Positions 1 through 12,014 of a DNA stretch of 64,000 nucleotides are shown here, piece by piece. Source of the DNA: Myoxocephalus aenaeus (taxonomy: Eukaryota > Chordata > Actinopteri > Perciformes > Cottidae); the NCBI GenBank assembly GCA_038501785.1, contig JBAMJR010000189.1, forward strand, positions 273,501 through 337,500. Reading direction: 5' to 3'. Positions within the stretch are counted from its first letter, which is position 1. The number at the start of each line of letters is the position of its first letter. The position numbers were made by a program, and so were the translations under genes. Below the pieces are notes generated by a model. It searched no databases. It saw only the letters and a list, made by a program, of their open reading frames with translations, and was not told the origin of the DNA.

Positions 1-1376
1 CAATAGGAAAGTTCCTCGTAGTAGCTTCAAATATAAATCTAATGTGAGCACCAAGGAGCTTCCCTCCTTTGGCAGATGGATTTGAAAATAGCCTCGTGTA
101 AAAAATCTGCGCATACATCTTACTGCAAGGTGAAGCTCAAACATGTAACTGAGGTAACAATAGCCAACATAGAGCTCAGAGTGTTTATTGCAATGAGAGA
201 GTGCCACCTTGAGGCGACACGTTGAATTTATGTGGTGAGCAGGAGTCAACTGATTACACAAGAGCAGGGAGAATGATAGTGTGCACATGAGCAGGGGCTC
301 CTCTGATCTGATAAAAGCAGCTGTTTGTACCTAATGTTCTGTCTGTGGCTATTCGTTCTACCCATCTGGTCAACAGACCACTCGGTCACTGGGATCTTGG
401 CTTTAACCGACCCAACATATTGTGGCAATAGGCTACATCTTTAGCGCCATAATGCTGACCCATGGTGCATCATGTTCTCTCTCCCAGCTCGTCAAATACC
501 GACGGCTTGGTCAGTGGCGCTACTCTTCGAACTATGACGTTCTAGGTACCCCTTTGGTGTCCGTTTTGGAATGCATCAGATTCCACTCATTAAATGCAAT
601 GTATTTTCAAAATAACCTCAAAGTAAACTTCTGATGTATGTTGAATCACTTTTTTAGGTTTACATGGTTAGGTTTAAATAACAAAAGTATGGTTGTTACG
701 TAACTTACATGTGTGGCATTAGTTAAGTGTGTAAGTTACATAAAAAAGTAGCATTGACTTGGTATTACACAAGATTCAGAGAGCAGTCTCCTGGGTGAAA
801 GTCCTGTGTGTTTGTTCAACCCAAACATGCACCCCCACATTCTCCCTAATTTGACCTTGAAGTTTTGTTATACTTCCTCAGTTGTGCCGGGCGACTAATA
901 ATTGCACAAAAGGGTTTACATTGGCGGTAGTGAAGGTTTGTCTCATACAGTCGCTAAAGGATGCCTCAGTGAATCACTGGCAGACGTCCATACCACGTGT
1001 CAGTATTTGATGAGTTGAGAGGGAGAACAGTTTGACTGGTGGCCCTCAGGGCAACATGCTAGGCCCAGTGCCATTCACACCATTAATACATAGCAGACAT
1101 TCAGTCATGTTATTAAATGACACAGGAGTGGTGTGTTGACTCTCGATGTGGACAGGACAGAAGAGATGACAATGGGCAGCAGAGTGGGCCACATGTGATT
1201 TATGCCTGTCGGACCAGCTGAGCTGCCGCATCAGACTGCTCAAATTGCCTCTGGTACAGATATTTGATGATGAAAGATTTGAGCTTCCTTACATGAACTA
1301 TTCAATACCCCGCCCGCAATGAAAGCCCCTTTACAGTGATATAAAGTGCCCTTGCTGTGGCACGGGTAAATGCACA
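1..1376. other. Intergenic, no gene recognised
   Basis: Upstream flank of the first Ig receptor copy. Open frames here are short and show no codon pattern or domain I recognise. I see no clear repeat termini and no RNA gene. Confidence 0.4.
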
Positions 1377-2774
1377 ATGGAGAGCTTCATCCTAATAACC
1401 GCCTTGCTTCTCAGCAACCTCAGTAAGTACTGTATTGTATTGAATTGAATTATCCTGAGTAGCAAATACTATTTTAATCTCTATGTTTTCCAGAAACCCA
1501 AATATTTATTTTGTACTGTGGAGGTCCATTCTGGTGAAGAAGTCACACTTACGTGCAGCAACATGTCCAGCAATCCAACTCTGACAGTGTGGTTCAGACT
1601 GACCAACGGAACCGAGCTCGGCTGCATCTCCTCTATGTACGAGTCTGAAAGCAAAGCTTCGTTCTGTGTTGGATTTCAACATGGATTTGAAATGAGCTCC
1701 GACAACTTTACTGTCTTTCTTAAAATCAAGGAAGTGAATTTATCTGACTCTTGACGGTATTTCTGTGGATTCTACGTAGACCAACACACAGTCATTACCG
1801 ATGCAACACATGTTATCGTTCAAGGTAAGATTTAGGCCCCTGGAAGGGGTAATATACTGAGAAAAAAATATTTAGGGAATAACCAACAAATTAACGAAGA
1901 AACATATTTTCTGAGATTATGTATCGTAAATTTACAAGTTTTTTTTTTTTATTAAGATTAAAATTACAAATTTAGCTGTCGGCCCATCTAAAGTAGTGTC
2001 TAATGGTAAGGATGGCCTTTGGCAAAGGTTCTGAAAGATACATAAACAACTTTTCAGTCATGTTTTCTCTATTTTTTATGAATGTAATGAAGACATGTTA
2101 GACCATGTTGTACGTTTTATATTGTTGCTTTAGTGGTGGCGTCTGTAATGTCATGAGGTTTAGCCAACCTTGTAGAGTGAAGCGACCTGGTTCCTTGACA
2201 CACACAAAAAACATTTAATCCCAGAATACTATATATTATTAATCTCTTTATCTACGATGGCCCTAACATGCCGTCATACGACACATTAAACCGATTCATG
2301 GTCTTGATTGAAAACGGACATTTTACTGACAAGACATCTTTTTATCCTATTTCTTTAAGGTTATGTTGAATATGAGGATGAAGTGAAATTGGAGACTGAA
2401 AGTAAGACTCTTTTATTAATTGTGCAAGTTTCCTCAATCAGACAAATCTACGGCACATCATTTAGTCAGCGATGCAGAACTAATCGGGCTTATCTTTTAT
2501 TTTGTTTAGCTGCTGATGAGGAGCTGCATGCTGAAAGAAACCAGGTAAAGTATTAGTTATTCTGGCCAACCTTTAATGTTGGAGTGAACAAGTATTTACA
2601 GATACAGTATTTGACTGTAAATACTTTATTGATTGACAGGATCTGAGCCGTGAGGAGCTGAACTCTGCAGAACGGAGGTTCCTTCCAAAGTCAATAAGAA
2701 GCAGGAAGCCGGCATCTGAAAGAGAAGTGGAGACTCACGTTATTTATGCTGCCAGCTTCAGGAAGACTCTGTAG
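1377..2774 (+). pseudogene. Ig V-type receptor copy A, decayed
   Basis: First of three related Ig receptor copies in this cluster. The leader exon is 1377-1422 and the V-domain exon 1494-1824. Possible tail exons follow at 1976-2005, 2360-2401, 2510-2544 and 2640-2774. The V exon keeps the family landmarks: TLTCSN, VWFR and YFCGF. Two lesions point to loss of function. The codon after DS in the YFC region is TGA (1752-1754), where the sister copies read GGA. The leader also ends in phase 1, while the V frame needs a different offset. I find no transmembrane exon like those of copies B and C. In the tail, the ITIM tyrosine position reads ELNSAE instead of LNYxxV, although the terminal HVIYAA motif survives. 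A poly(A) signal lies at 3029-3034. The family resembles teleost ITIM-bearing single-V receptors whose ligands are unknown to me. A secreted or rescued product is possible but unlikely. Confidence 0.75.
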
Positions 2775-4568
2775 AGCTGATGCTTTTTTCATGTTTATCT
2801 ACTTCCTGTACTCATGGTCAGTTTGCATTCTCTTCCTTGTATGTCTTTCTCTCATGCTCTCTGCAAAAAAAGTATCTCGCTGACTTACTCATATGGAGAG
2901 TGAGATACGAATCATCACTTCACAGGAAGAGACAGCAGAGTGTGATCTGAGCACAACTCAGTCAAAAGTCAAAGCTTTGTAGCAAAGTATAAAGAGGAGA
3001 AAACTGCAAACTGACCTGCTTGTTTTGAAATAAAAGCTTTTGTATTTGTACAAAATGGAAGAATGTCAAAAGGAATACAAATCACTTGCTGTTTTCAAAG
3101 ACCAACAATACAAAAAGGTGCCATCACTTCCCTAGTGCATAACTGCTGCTCATGTCATTACTTTCATCTAAAACTAGGCGTCCATACTGATTTATATCCA
3201 GCGACTGCATACATTTCTGCTACAGTAGATATTTAGGGTAATCAGTGTATGAGAATCATTAAAAAAAAGATTAAATATTTAAGTAATTGTATTATTTTCT
3301 TCTGATTGCGGTAGACTGTATTTGTCTCTTGACCTTTTAGACTATATTGTAAACTGACGAAGTGAATGTGTATATGAAAAATACAAAGAGGAAGCTTTTG
3401 TATTTTTTTGCCCCCCCCGTCATTTTCCACTGCGGTGAACACTTTGTGTATCAGCGAAAGCCACAGGAAGACTGGTCTTCAGCTCTCTGCAATAAAACCA
3501 CAAGCAAACAAAAGCGTTAATACTTTCTCTAAAAATATGAACAGACTTTTAGAATAAGGCAGAATCTCAATCTTTTCTCAAACCGTCCCCTTCTTCCACA
3601 CTCATTTTGCTTGTTCAGCTGTACGACATCATCAACATCCTGCTTGCAGAAAAAGTGCCTTGAGCAGCCTCACACTTGCCAGATGACAGCGTCTTCCTCA
3701 TTTAGCTGAGAGTCATACAAATGTGCTTCACTGCTCAACAGTTGGGAGGCATTTTGTGGTCGGTCTCCTCTTCAATCAAATCATACAAAATGTTGAGAGC
3801 CATGTGACCATGTTTGTAGTGACGTGTCAATGTTTTCACTTGAGTCCCTGGTGATCCAGCAGTTGTGAACTGGACCCCACTCAAAACACAATGTACACTG
3901 TTAGGGCCCTCAAATGACTGTCTAGGATCCCCACATTTGCGTGTGGACTTCTCCCCTTTCATGTGGGGATTCCCAAACAGCTCCTTTTAGAGTATTTCTC
4001 AACAGAAACGGTCTGGAAGACGTGATACAGCAGGAGCCTCATCAAAGTAGAGTAAAGAGAGAAACTCACAGAGCAGGACTGTCTTCAATGTATCAGCATG
4101 GAGTGTGCATTACAACAAACAGCATCATCAGCAAATCAGAGCGACAGCAAACCAGTGAAAAACCATGTGATCGACGTTAAAAGGGGGATCATGGGGACAT
4201 TCGGAAAAACAAAGGAATGTCTCTGTTTGGAATAAAAGATACTGCAACGAGTTCCCCTTCCTGTATTTTTGTGTGCTTGGCAGTCAGTATTTATATGAAG
4301 ATCTATTTTAATTTAATCTGCGTTCAGTGTAGAGTTTGGTCCACAACATTTGATGTTGCTCCGGAAAAACCCTTCTAAGCGGTAACCCAGTAGCATCTGG
4401 TATCGAGACAGAGCCTCACCTGCCATCAACAATTAAAAAGCCTCTGCCTCACCTGCCTCTGACCTTACGTCCCTGTTGAGCTGACAAATCTGCTACCTTT
4501 GAATCGATGCGTTCATAAACTGGGCTGCTCCAACTGCAAATCAAGGATCCCCAAAAATGAATAGCATT

Positions 4569-4602
<34 letters not shown>

Positions 4603-5839
4603 CATAGAAAAAACCCCATGACTGTTGTTCTCACTGAGGTCATATTTATATTGTTCTCAGAATGGTGCAACTTCAGACAGGTGCTGTTTTGTTTATTTTG
4701 CTTTGGCACATCCTCTTACCAATATGATGGTTATTTAAAAAACATCCTGCTTGTCAATCAAATTGTATTAACAGCGGCTTAAGTGCAAGACTCATTGTTT
4801 GTGTCACTTCACTGCTAATTAAGATTGACATCTATCTATAGCGTACAAGCTTGACTTCAACTTACGATTGGTCAATCGTTGTATTGTTTATGTTAAGCTC
4901 ATGTGCAGCATCTGGACTGATGATGCAGCCCTGATCCCGGACACTCACACATTCTGTATCACATTCCTGGATAGCCGTCTCACCAAACCTGGACATTCAG
5001 GGACTCAGCAAATGTGTTATGGGAGGAATGTTACAAATACATACTCAAGATACTACAGAATGTAGCGATCGCTTTTCCATAAAGTGCAGTGAATTAAACA
5101 ACTGGTTAGTTGTTTGTTGCAAATAGAACGGGCATTTCATCTTGTGGCCATAGACAATGATATGAATCCATTTGTAGAAACAAGACAGACGCACAGACAT
5201 GTCCATCATGACTTGTTTTTATCCAGAATATTAACAAGCAACTTCGGAGAGAAGAAATATCAGTTTCCATCGCAATCGCATTATTTGTGCTTTCCTGAAT
5301 AACGGGCTTTGGATACAACCCTCGTGTTGTTGCCTCTTTATTGATCCCTTCATTTGGTAAACTCTTTCTATCACCTTGCCTTTTGGACAGAGTGAAGGAA
5401 TGAATGAGGTATACGTCAGATGTTTGACAGAAAAAAAGAGGTGTCTGAACAAGACTGAGGTGGAAATGAAATGAAATATGTATGTCTAAAGAGAAAAAAG
5501 AAACAACATTTGTCATAAATGGAAAAGAAAATACAATCTGTGGCTCGATGTTTTAAGACAGTGTAGATGGTAACCAGCAGGCAATAATAGCAACAGTGAA
5601 GACTGGTTTTCAGCCATAACCACACACATCAAAGGCCTAGCTGTTTTTAGACATTAAGAATGATGCTACTTCATGAATTTTCAATATATATCAACCCATT
5701 CAACTTTTTTCACTAATCCACTCATCACTTCACTCGAATGGACTAATTAACCTTCACGAGACACGTCAACATCTGCTTTCATCTGCTTTCAGTAGAAAGG
5801 TACAAACTCACCCAGCGTTATCGGAGGGTGTGTGTAATG
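2775..5839. other. Intergenic and 3' flank of Ig copy A
   Basis: It contains the copy A poly(A) signal near 3029 and a GTA trinucleotide microsatellite at 4570-4603. Other open frames are short and look like chance. No gene or RNA gene is recognised. Confidence 0.4.
4570..4603. repeat. (GTA)n trinucleotide microsatellite
   Basis: About eleven uninterrupted copies of the trinucleotide. Translated on the minus strand it gives a spurious tyrosine run, so the open frame over it is not evidence for a gene. Confidence 0.9.
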
Positions 5840-6360
5840 CAGTGGCATAAGGTACTTATGACGGGCCCCGGTGCATGCTATGGTGACGGGCCCCCCGCTA
5901 TTATGACGGCCCCACAGTGCACGCTAGTTGCTAGTTAAAAAGCACACACCGTATTTAATGTACCATATATCGGTGGACAACATCAACATACATATTAGCC
6001 AGCAATCATCATTTCATGTCAGTATATGACAAAAAAGTAAACAAGAAAGGATTTATTTAATTTAATCTTTAATAGTTTATTTCTAGTGTTTTAGTTTATT
6101 TAGAATAAGCATAACATTTTGTTATAGATTGCTACTGACTGTGTTGCCCTAAAAATAAAAATAAACATGACAAGGGTGAGTTTAGCTTTTCAAGGAATTA
6201 TATAGCAAATGACCATGTACCATGTTTAAATTGAGACCCTTTTTGAACAACATTACTGGGTGGCATTCTGAATCATTAGCAAAGGCTGATTAGTCAATAC
6301 ATTGCCCCAATGCAAGTGCATAAGTAGTCCTTGCCTTAAGGGCCCTGGTGTAATTGATGG
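5840..6360. mobile_element. Possible hAT-like non-autonomous fragment
   Basis: The left end reads CAGTGGCATA followed by a stretch rich in GGGCCCC. That is the style of fish hAT termini beginning CAGTGGC. A related motif with GCATAAG and GGGCCCTGGTG recurs near 6318-6352, in direct orientation, so a clean inverted-repeat pair is not shown. There is no transposase frame. The boundaries are approximate and the class is an inference. Confidence 0.3.
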
Positions 6361-6630
6361 ACTATAACAAGTAAGTCCATAGAACAACAAACAATACCAC
6401 AATGTAGATGGAGACTGTTATATGATATATCATCATATTGCACCTTCATCCATCCATGACCAATTAAGCGGGGTACTTTCAACGATGTCATGGTCGCTGT
6501 AGCGTCACCTCAAATGTTTCTCGGAAATATCTGCATCCAAACGCAGCATTCGTAGCATCCTCGCCAAATCCCAGACACAACGTGTGGCAGCTACTTTCAG
6601 GGCCTCAGGTAGACTGGGCTTCCAATACAG

Positions 6631-7637
6631 CATCTGGTCGACCAATAGAGGGCAACGGGGCTTGGCCCCACCCACCTTGAGCCACCAATTTCTTTTTTTT
6701 AATAATATTATTAATTATAAAAAATATAATAATATGAATAAATTATACACATTGTCAATATTTGTGTTTTTGAGCTATGGAATATACCCAGTAATATTTG
6801 TAAAATAAGATATCTGCGCCAAATATATGCTTTTCCTGCTTGTCCTCCTCTGCTAGTGCACCTCTGAGCTGCTCACATGCATGTCATGGAGCTCGTTCAC
6901 GTCATGGGGCTCGATCGATTTTGCCCAAGGAAGACGGGTCTAATATGCAGTTTAGCCAATCGCTGATTAAAGAAATAAATGAATGACATACAATTTATCC
7001 AATCAGTGCCCTAAAAACGACTTCCGGGAGGGCTATTCTCATCAAGCCCAAGGCTGCGCGTTCCCGTGTCTCTGTCTCCTCGGGCAGATGAGGCGCGCGC
7101 CACCCATGATAACAACATGACAGCAACATTAAACCGCAACACCGGCCTCTGTTACAGCACTGATAAAAGAGGAAACATGTTTGTTTATTTTCTTTTACAC
7201 TAAGTGCTGTACTGGCAATGGAATCAGCGGCCTTAACAGGTACACGGGTTTTAAATGGGATTGTTATTGTTATTAGTTTTATTTTGCCGGCTGTGTGTAT
7301 AATGTGACCGGGAGGAAGTGACGCGAGGGGTGTGTTTTGGTCGGAATTCTGACGTCTGGGCGAAGCAGTCGGCACTTGGAGGGTTCAGGACGGCGCATAT
7401 TTATATATCATATTGTACTGAATATTATTATATGATATATATATATATATTAATATACTGAATTGTATGAATAAAATGTCCTTATTATGTCAGTGTTGGA
7501 ATAAATTAGATAAATGATAAAAACTGCAAAGTAGTAATGCGTTTTTGATACCTTTTTTTTGCATTGAATCATACTAGGATGTTTGCTGAAATTGATTGGC
7601 TAGCCCTACCCAAAAAAAAATCCAACAGCCGCCACTG
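6631..7637. mobile_element. hAT-type non-autonomous element, eroded left end
   Basis: The right end is CAGCCGCCACTG (7626-7637), the reverse complement of the common fish hAT terminus CAGTGGCGGCTG. The left end near 6631 keeps CTGGTCGACC, then AATAGAGGGC and GGGGCTTGGCCCC, but lacks the outer TGGCGG. The same AATAGAGGGC motif follows a clear CAGTGGCGG terminus at 11060, supporting a shared element family. The interior has no convincing transposase. A 126-codon minus frame at 6995-7375 has no recognisable domain. Confidence 0.45.
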
Positions 7638-7914
7638 GGCTTGACACATACGTTTTCCCTTCAGTGGGAAATAACATCAGCCATATGAATATTGCCAGGC
7701 ATTAACATGTTAGCTTAGTTATTGGCTGTTATTTCCTCAAAGAGCGTCAAGATACTCTGAAGCATTACGCTTTCTTCAGCTAATGAAATTGTGTGAATAA
7801 TACTTGTGATGTCATGACTTTTTGTGAAAGATAACTTTGTCTCGTACTCATGAGGCTGTGCGTTTGTGTTAACACTATTTTCCTGAAAGCATTAATGTGG
7901 TCAGTTTGAGCAGC
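7638..7914. other. Spacer upstream of Ig copy B
   Basis: Short unique-looking stretch between the hAT-type element and the conserved promoter block of Ig copy B. No gene seen. Confidence 0.4.
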
Positions 7915-7966
7915 AGGATGGGAAACTAAAAAACACGTCCCGCCTCCTCACGTTGAAAGCAGCCTC
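7915..7966 (+). promoter_or_regulatory. Promoter-proximal block shared by Ig copies B and C
   Basis: A block starting AGGATGGGAAACTAAAAAAC and running through CCCGCCTCCTCACGTTGAAAG lies just upstream of copy B. It recurs almost unchanged at 13108-13158 upstream of copy C. Placement next to the 5' end and conservation between duplicates suggest core promoter or 5'UTR sequence. The GGGAAACTAAAAAAC part loosely resembles an interferon-response element, which is inference only. Confidence 0.5.
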
Positions 7967-8014
7967 TCTCAACAGAGTTCAGTTGTGGACGTTGCAGAGC
8001 TTCAGTCCCACACC

Positions 8015-9747
8015 ATGAAGAACTTCACCTTGATAACGGCTTTAAGTCTCTGCAGCTTCAGTGAGTACAACTGCATTTATAACGCTGCTAACTTTAACCC
8101 ACCGGATTTGAGACGATTCACTTGTTCAAAAGTTTATTTAAAGGAAATGTTCATGGTCTTTTTGTTTAACGGAGAGTAAATCTCTTGTTGTGTCTGTGTG
8201 TTTCAGGCTGGATGTCTGTCTCAGGTTCAGAGAGTCTGACTGTGGAGGTCCAGGCTGGTGGAGAAGTCACACTGCTGTCTGCCAACATGTCCACATATGC
8301 ATCTATGGCATTCTGGTTCAGAGTGGTGAACAGATCCAAGGTCAGCTGCATCTCTGTTATGTTCAACTCTGTTGAGACTTCGTACTATCAGGGATTTCAA
8401 AATGGAAAATTTGAAATGAGGACCAACATCACCACTCTGTTTCTCACGATCAAACAAGTGGATTTATCTGACTCTGGACTGTATTTCTGTGGATTTTATG
8501 CAAATGGTCATTATACCTTCAATGTGATACATTTAAATGTTGACGGTAAGGTTGTTTTAAAGTCTCTTTTGCCTGCTTATCTTGCAAAAATATTTAATAA
8601 TATTATTTAATAATAAGTGAATATGTTGATAATGTACGCAACACAATCACAATTTTGATGTAAAAGTTAGAAACTGATCTCTATATTCCATTAAAAGGTG
8701 AGCCACATGATGACGGGGACAGCAAGTGTGAAGGTAAGATTCCCCGAAAGAGTTTTATCATTGTGCAGATTATTAAACGTTTAATGGTAAAAAAAGTTGA
8801 GCTAAATTCAGTTTGGCCCGTTTTGATTGTAACCAGGTCTCAAGTCTTAAAGGGAAAGTAGAGTCTAACTGAATGATCTTTGTTGAAGTGTCTGACAGAA
8901 CGGCAAAGCTGGCGAGTGTGATCCTGGCCGGCCTGACCGTTCTCCTGGTCGTGGTCATCATCGGTCTGGTTGTTAGAAACAGGAAGCGTCAGACAGGTAC
9001 TCCTCGTTAGGTTCTGCTGCAACTGTAAAATTGTATTTTTAATGTCAATACGGTGGAAGAATTCTAACCTCTTGGTTCACCAAAGACAATGAAATGAGCA
9101 GCTGTTTTGTTTCTGTTTCAGAATCCAGAACAAAGAGAGGTGAATATAATACTTTATATTATTGTTTTCAAATGAGCCTGATCAAAGCTAATATTAGCTT
9201 GTCCCTGCTGTGTCTACGGTGTATAGGATAAATGTAAGTCGCTTTGGATAAAAGCATCAGCTAAATGAAATGTAATGTAATGTCGGTAAAATAATGGTGT
9301 ATTTGTATGTATATAGTTGTATGGGCCCATAAGTAACAAGAAGTGGCATTGCAGAAATGTTAAAATTATGTTTGAAGCATTTTATTAGCTGTCTCCTTTA
9401 TATAGTTTGTGATAGGACCAACAAATGTAGTCCTTCAGACCAAAAATGTCCTCAGGGTTGTCCTTTAAACTAAATAACAGCTTTAAGGGAGTCTTATAAC
9501 CAGCATTTGTTCATCCTATGTTTTTATTAGTGAATATTGTCCAAATATCAAAATGGGTATCGGCCTAAAATGTCCAGTATCTGTGGGCTATATTGTAGAA
9601 ATTAAAATCATGTCAAGTCACCACATTAAGATGCTCTTCTCACAGAATCTGGGCTCTGATGACCTAAACTACGTAGCAGTGACTTTTCGACCAAAAGCAA
9701 AAAGAAGAGCGCCGGAGCCACATGTGATTTATGCTGCCGCCAGATAA
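8015..9747 (+). CDS. Ig V-type transmembrane receptor copy B, truncated tail
   Basis: Predicted exons are leader 8015-8060, V domain 8207-8545, stalk 8698-8733, TM 8889-8996, tail 9122-9139 and last exon from 9646. The leader begins MKNFTLITAL, identical to copy C. The V domain has WFRVVNR and GLYFCGF, but the canonical first cysteine is absent: the sister TLxCSN motif reads TLLSAN here. Another cysteine sits in VSCISV. The TM exon encodes a hydrophobic helix (LAGLTVLLVVVIIGLVV) followed by a basic stop-transfer. The last exon could encode DDLNYVAV, an ITIM, with an alternative stop at 9745-9747. However, the 18-nt tail exon delivers the wrong phase, and the predicted protein stops at TGA 9657-9659, giving about 186 residues without the ITIM. 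A missed 9140-9645 exon could restore it. Poly(A) signal at 9841-9846. Family assignment is by resemblance; no ligand is known to me. Confidence 0.65.
9215..9283 (+). repeat. Fish SINE/L2-type 3' tail
   Basis: The stretch reads AATGTAAGTCGCTTTGGATA followed by AAAGC...CAGCTAAATG and a short TGTAATGTAATG tail. I recognise this as the conserved 3' end of many fish SINEs and their L2-like partner LINEs. It lies in the last intron of Ig copy B, between the two tail exons. Confidence 0.65.
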
Positions 9748-11059
9748 GACTCTGGAGGCGGGTGGAACTGGTGTGTCACATGAATATACTTTGGAGCGTT
9801 TTCATGGCTTGCTGGTGAGAGGAATGACCACTCATTTTGCAATAAAGAGCATGTTCATTCATTCGCAGAAGCATCTCTCGATATGTTCAGTGTTTTGCTG
9901 GGCCGAGTCTCTTATAGCGGGAGTTAGATAGAGGTCTGCAACAGTAAAGGAGGGAGTGAGGTACGCATCACTTGTTGACAGGAAGACTTGGGTGCAGACA
10001 GGACTAAATCGGGCTTCGCTGCGACCTTTGTCTTTGAGAGATCAGCGCCCTGCAACAGTGTCTCCGTCTCCGGCCAGGAGCCGACACCACGCTGCTGGAG
10101 ACCCCTTCCCTCCAATGGGCCACTAGAGGGAAGGGAGGCACTACAGCTCATACACTTTGTCTTTACCTGCAAGTGCCCTATCGCTGGTCAGCATCTGCTA
10201 AGTTTGGCCCTGGACCACTATTTAGTCCTAGAGGCAGGGAGCAAGCTGAAAGGGTCAGACTAGTGATTCTTGGTCTGAAGCCTGGCATTGCACAGGACAT
10301 TCAGAGTGAAAGAAGTCTAGCACCACAGTCTCAAAGGCTTTTTTTGATATGGTGGGCTCACACTTGCAGATGTGACACCTTTAAAAAGGTGTCTGCCTGT
10401 GAAGGAAGTAACTAACTTTAAACCTGCGAGGAAAGCAGAACCGCAACGGCATATTTGCTCAAATGTTGTTGTTGGGCGCAGTCGTTCTGCAGTTACTCTC
10501 CTCAGCGAGCAGCGGGTGCTGCCGTGAGCCCTTCCGCTGTCCCAAAGCACTCACAGGCGGACAGTCTCACAGAAGCCTCGCGCAGAACAAGTTTTAATTT
10601 AAATATACAGGTATATGGTAGAATATTAAAAAATATATATTTCTTCATCACTGAAGTGAACACTGCTGTTCATTTCCTGCTCGTTAAAAAATACCTGAGA
10701 GTCCAACACTGCAAGTTTAAACCAGAGTTTGACCTTTGACCTTTAAAGGCTAATACATCTCATGTTTGCAGCTTTTTAATTAGTGCGCCGTAGAGATAAC
10801 TTTGATGAAAGTATTTCTCTGAATGTTTCCTTATAGTGTTGACTTTCAGGTTATTTATGTTGGATATGAGCTGTGAGATGTGACCCTCCGTTGTAAATGT
10901 GTTGTTGAACAAAGTATTTTTTTTTTTCTGAAACCCTGACGCAGTCCCAACTAAAAAAAACATGTTGGACCCAAATGCAGACAAAGCAGGCAGACAGGAC
11001 CAGTTCAGTGGTTTAATGGAGGTTTACATACTGTGTGTTCCAACACCCATAATGCCCTT
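9748..11059. other. Intergenic, 3' flank of Ig copy B
   Basis: It holds the copy B poly(A) signal (9841-9846). Open frames of 70-95 codons near 9930-10740 show no domain and occur on both strands, so I do not call them genes. Confidence 0.4.
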
Positions 11060-11836
11060 CAGTGGCGGTGCGTCAATAGAGGGCGCTAGGGCGCCGGCGC
11101 CTCTTAAAGTTTTGCCATGAAAAAAAAAAAGAAGAAAAAAAATATATAATATATACTGTCAAAAAGCATTATATACCAAATAATTTAAATAAGAAATATA
11201 CCGTGTTGACGCGCTAAATGTGTGTGGGAGACCGTAAGCCCCTGTCAACAACCACTTAAGATATACCAAATATAATATATCGCCATTCATCACCACTGAG
11301 AAAAGCCCCTCCTCCGTGTCGGGGCGCCGGCCCAATGTGTGTCTATGGCAGCGAACAAACATTTCACCCTCGTTGCGGCAAGGACAGCTTCTCATTGGCG
11401 GATGAAACGTGAATCTTCGGGCGCACAAATCTGCGCCCTAGCCAATGACATTGTTTCTTATTGCAACGTGGTTGGACTATTCGTCGAATCAGAGACCTTT
11501 ATCATTCCCTCACATCCCATATAGCTCCCACGTAGCTACGCGAGCAACATAGCTAGCAGAGACTTTGATTATGTTAGTATGGCGACTGAAAACTCTGTGG
11601 TATCTATACGCGAAACACCTTTCAATCCACGATCAGATGTTGACAAGAAGAGGCTGAAAGAGTTGGGACCCGAACGTCCGGATTTAAATATGGAAGCATG
11701 TAGCTTCTCCTCAAGCTACATGCTAACCGGAGCTGTTAGCTGGATGCTCAGTGTGGAGCAAAGCAGTGGCTCTGAGCAGCCGAGGAAGCGCCGGCTATGA
11801 AGGAAGATGAGCTTGAAGGATTGCTGCAGAGGTGAG
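11060..11836 (+). mobile_element. 5' part of a hAT-type transposon, truncated
   Basis: It begins with CAGTGGCGG at 11060-11068, then AATAGAGGGCGC, matching the fish hAT terminus also seen near 6640 and 7637. After a leader there is an ATG at 11579. It opens a 73-codon frame whose start (MATENSVVSI, then KKRLKELGPERPDLN) resembles the N-terminus of the TTF/ZMYM1-like hAT transposases. The frame then diverges at an inverted repeat (11696-11723) and stops at 11800. I see no catalytic region or right terminus, so this is a 5' fragment. The transposase assignment is from memory of the family and is tentative. Confidence 0.5.
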
Positions 11837-11970
11837 TGTCAAAATCAGCAGATGCCTGTGTTAGAGTTTAATGTTTTATCTTTCCCACAGCAGAACACAT
11901 GTTGGACATTGTTAGATTTGGGTGGATATCATATCAGGCTATAACTTTATCTAAAATACCAATTCAACCC

Positions 11971-11972
<2 letters not shown>

Positions 11973-12013
<41 letters not shown>
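11973..12013. repeat. (GT)n microsatellite
   Basis: About 20 uninterrupted GT units, preceded by a short C run. Confidence 0.95.

Positions 12014-12014
<1 letters not shown>

Noticed and set aside
4449..4709. Minus-strand frame with a tyrosine run
   Set aside because: The run is the translated (GTA)n microsatellite.
6995..7375. 126-codon minus-strand frame
   Set aside because: It lies within a hAT-like non-autonomous element, has no recognisable domain and no start context.
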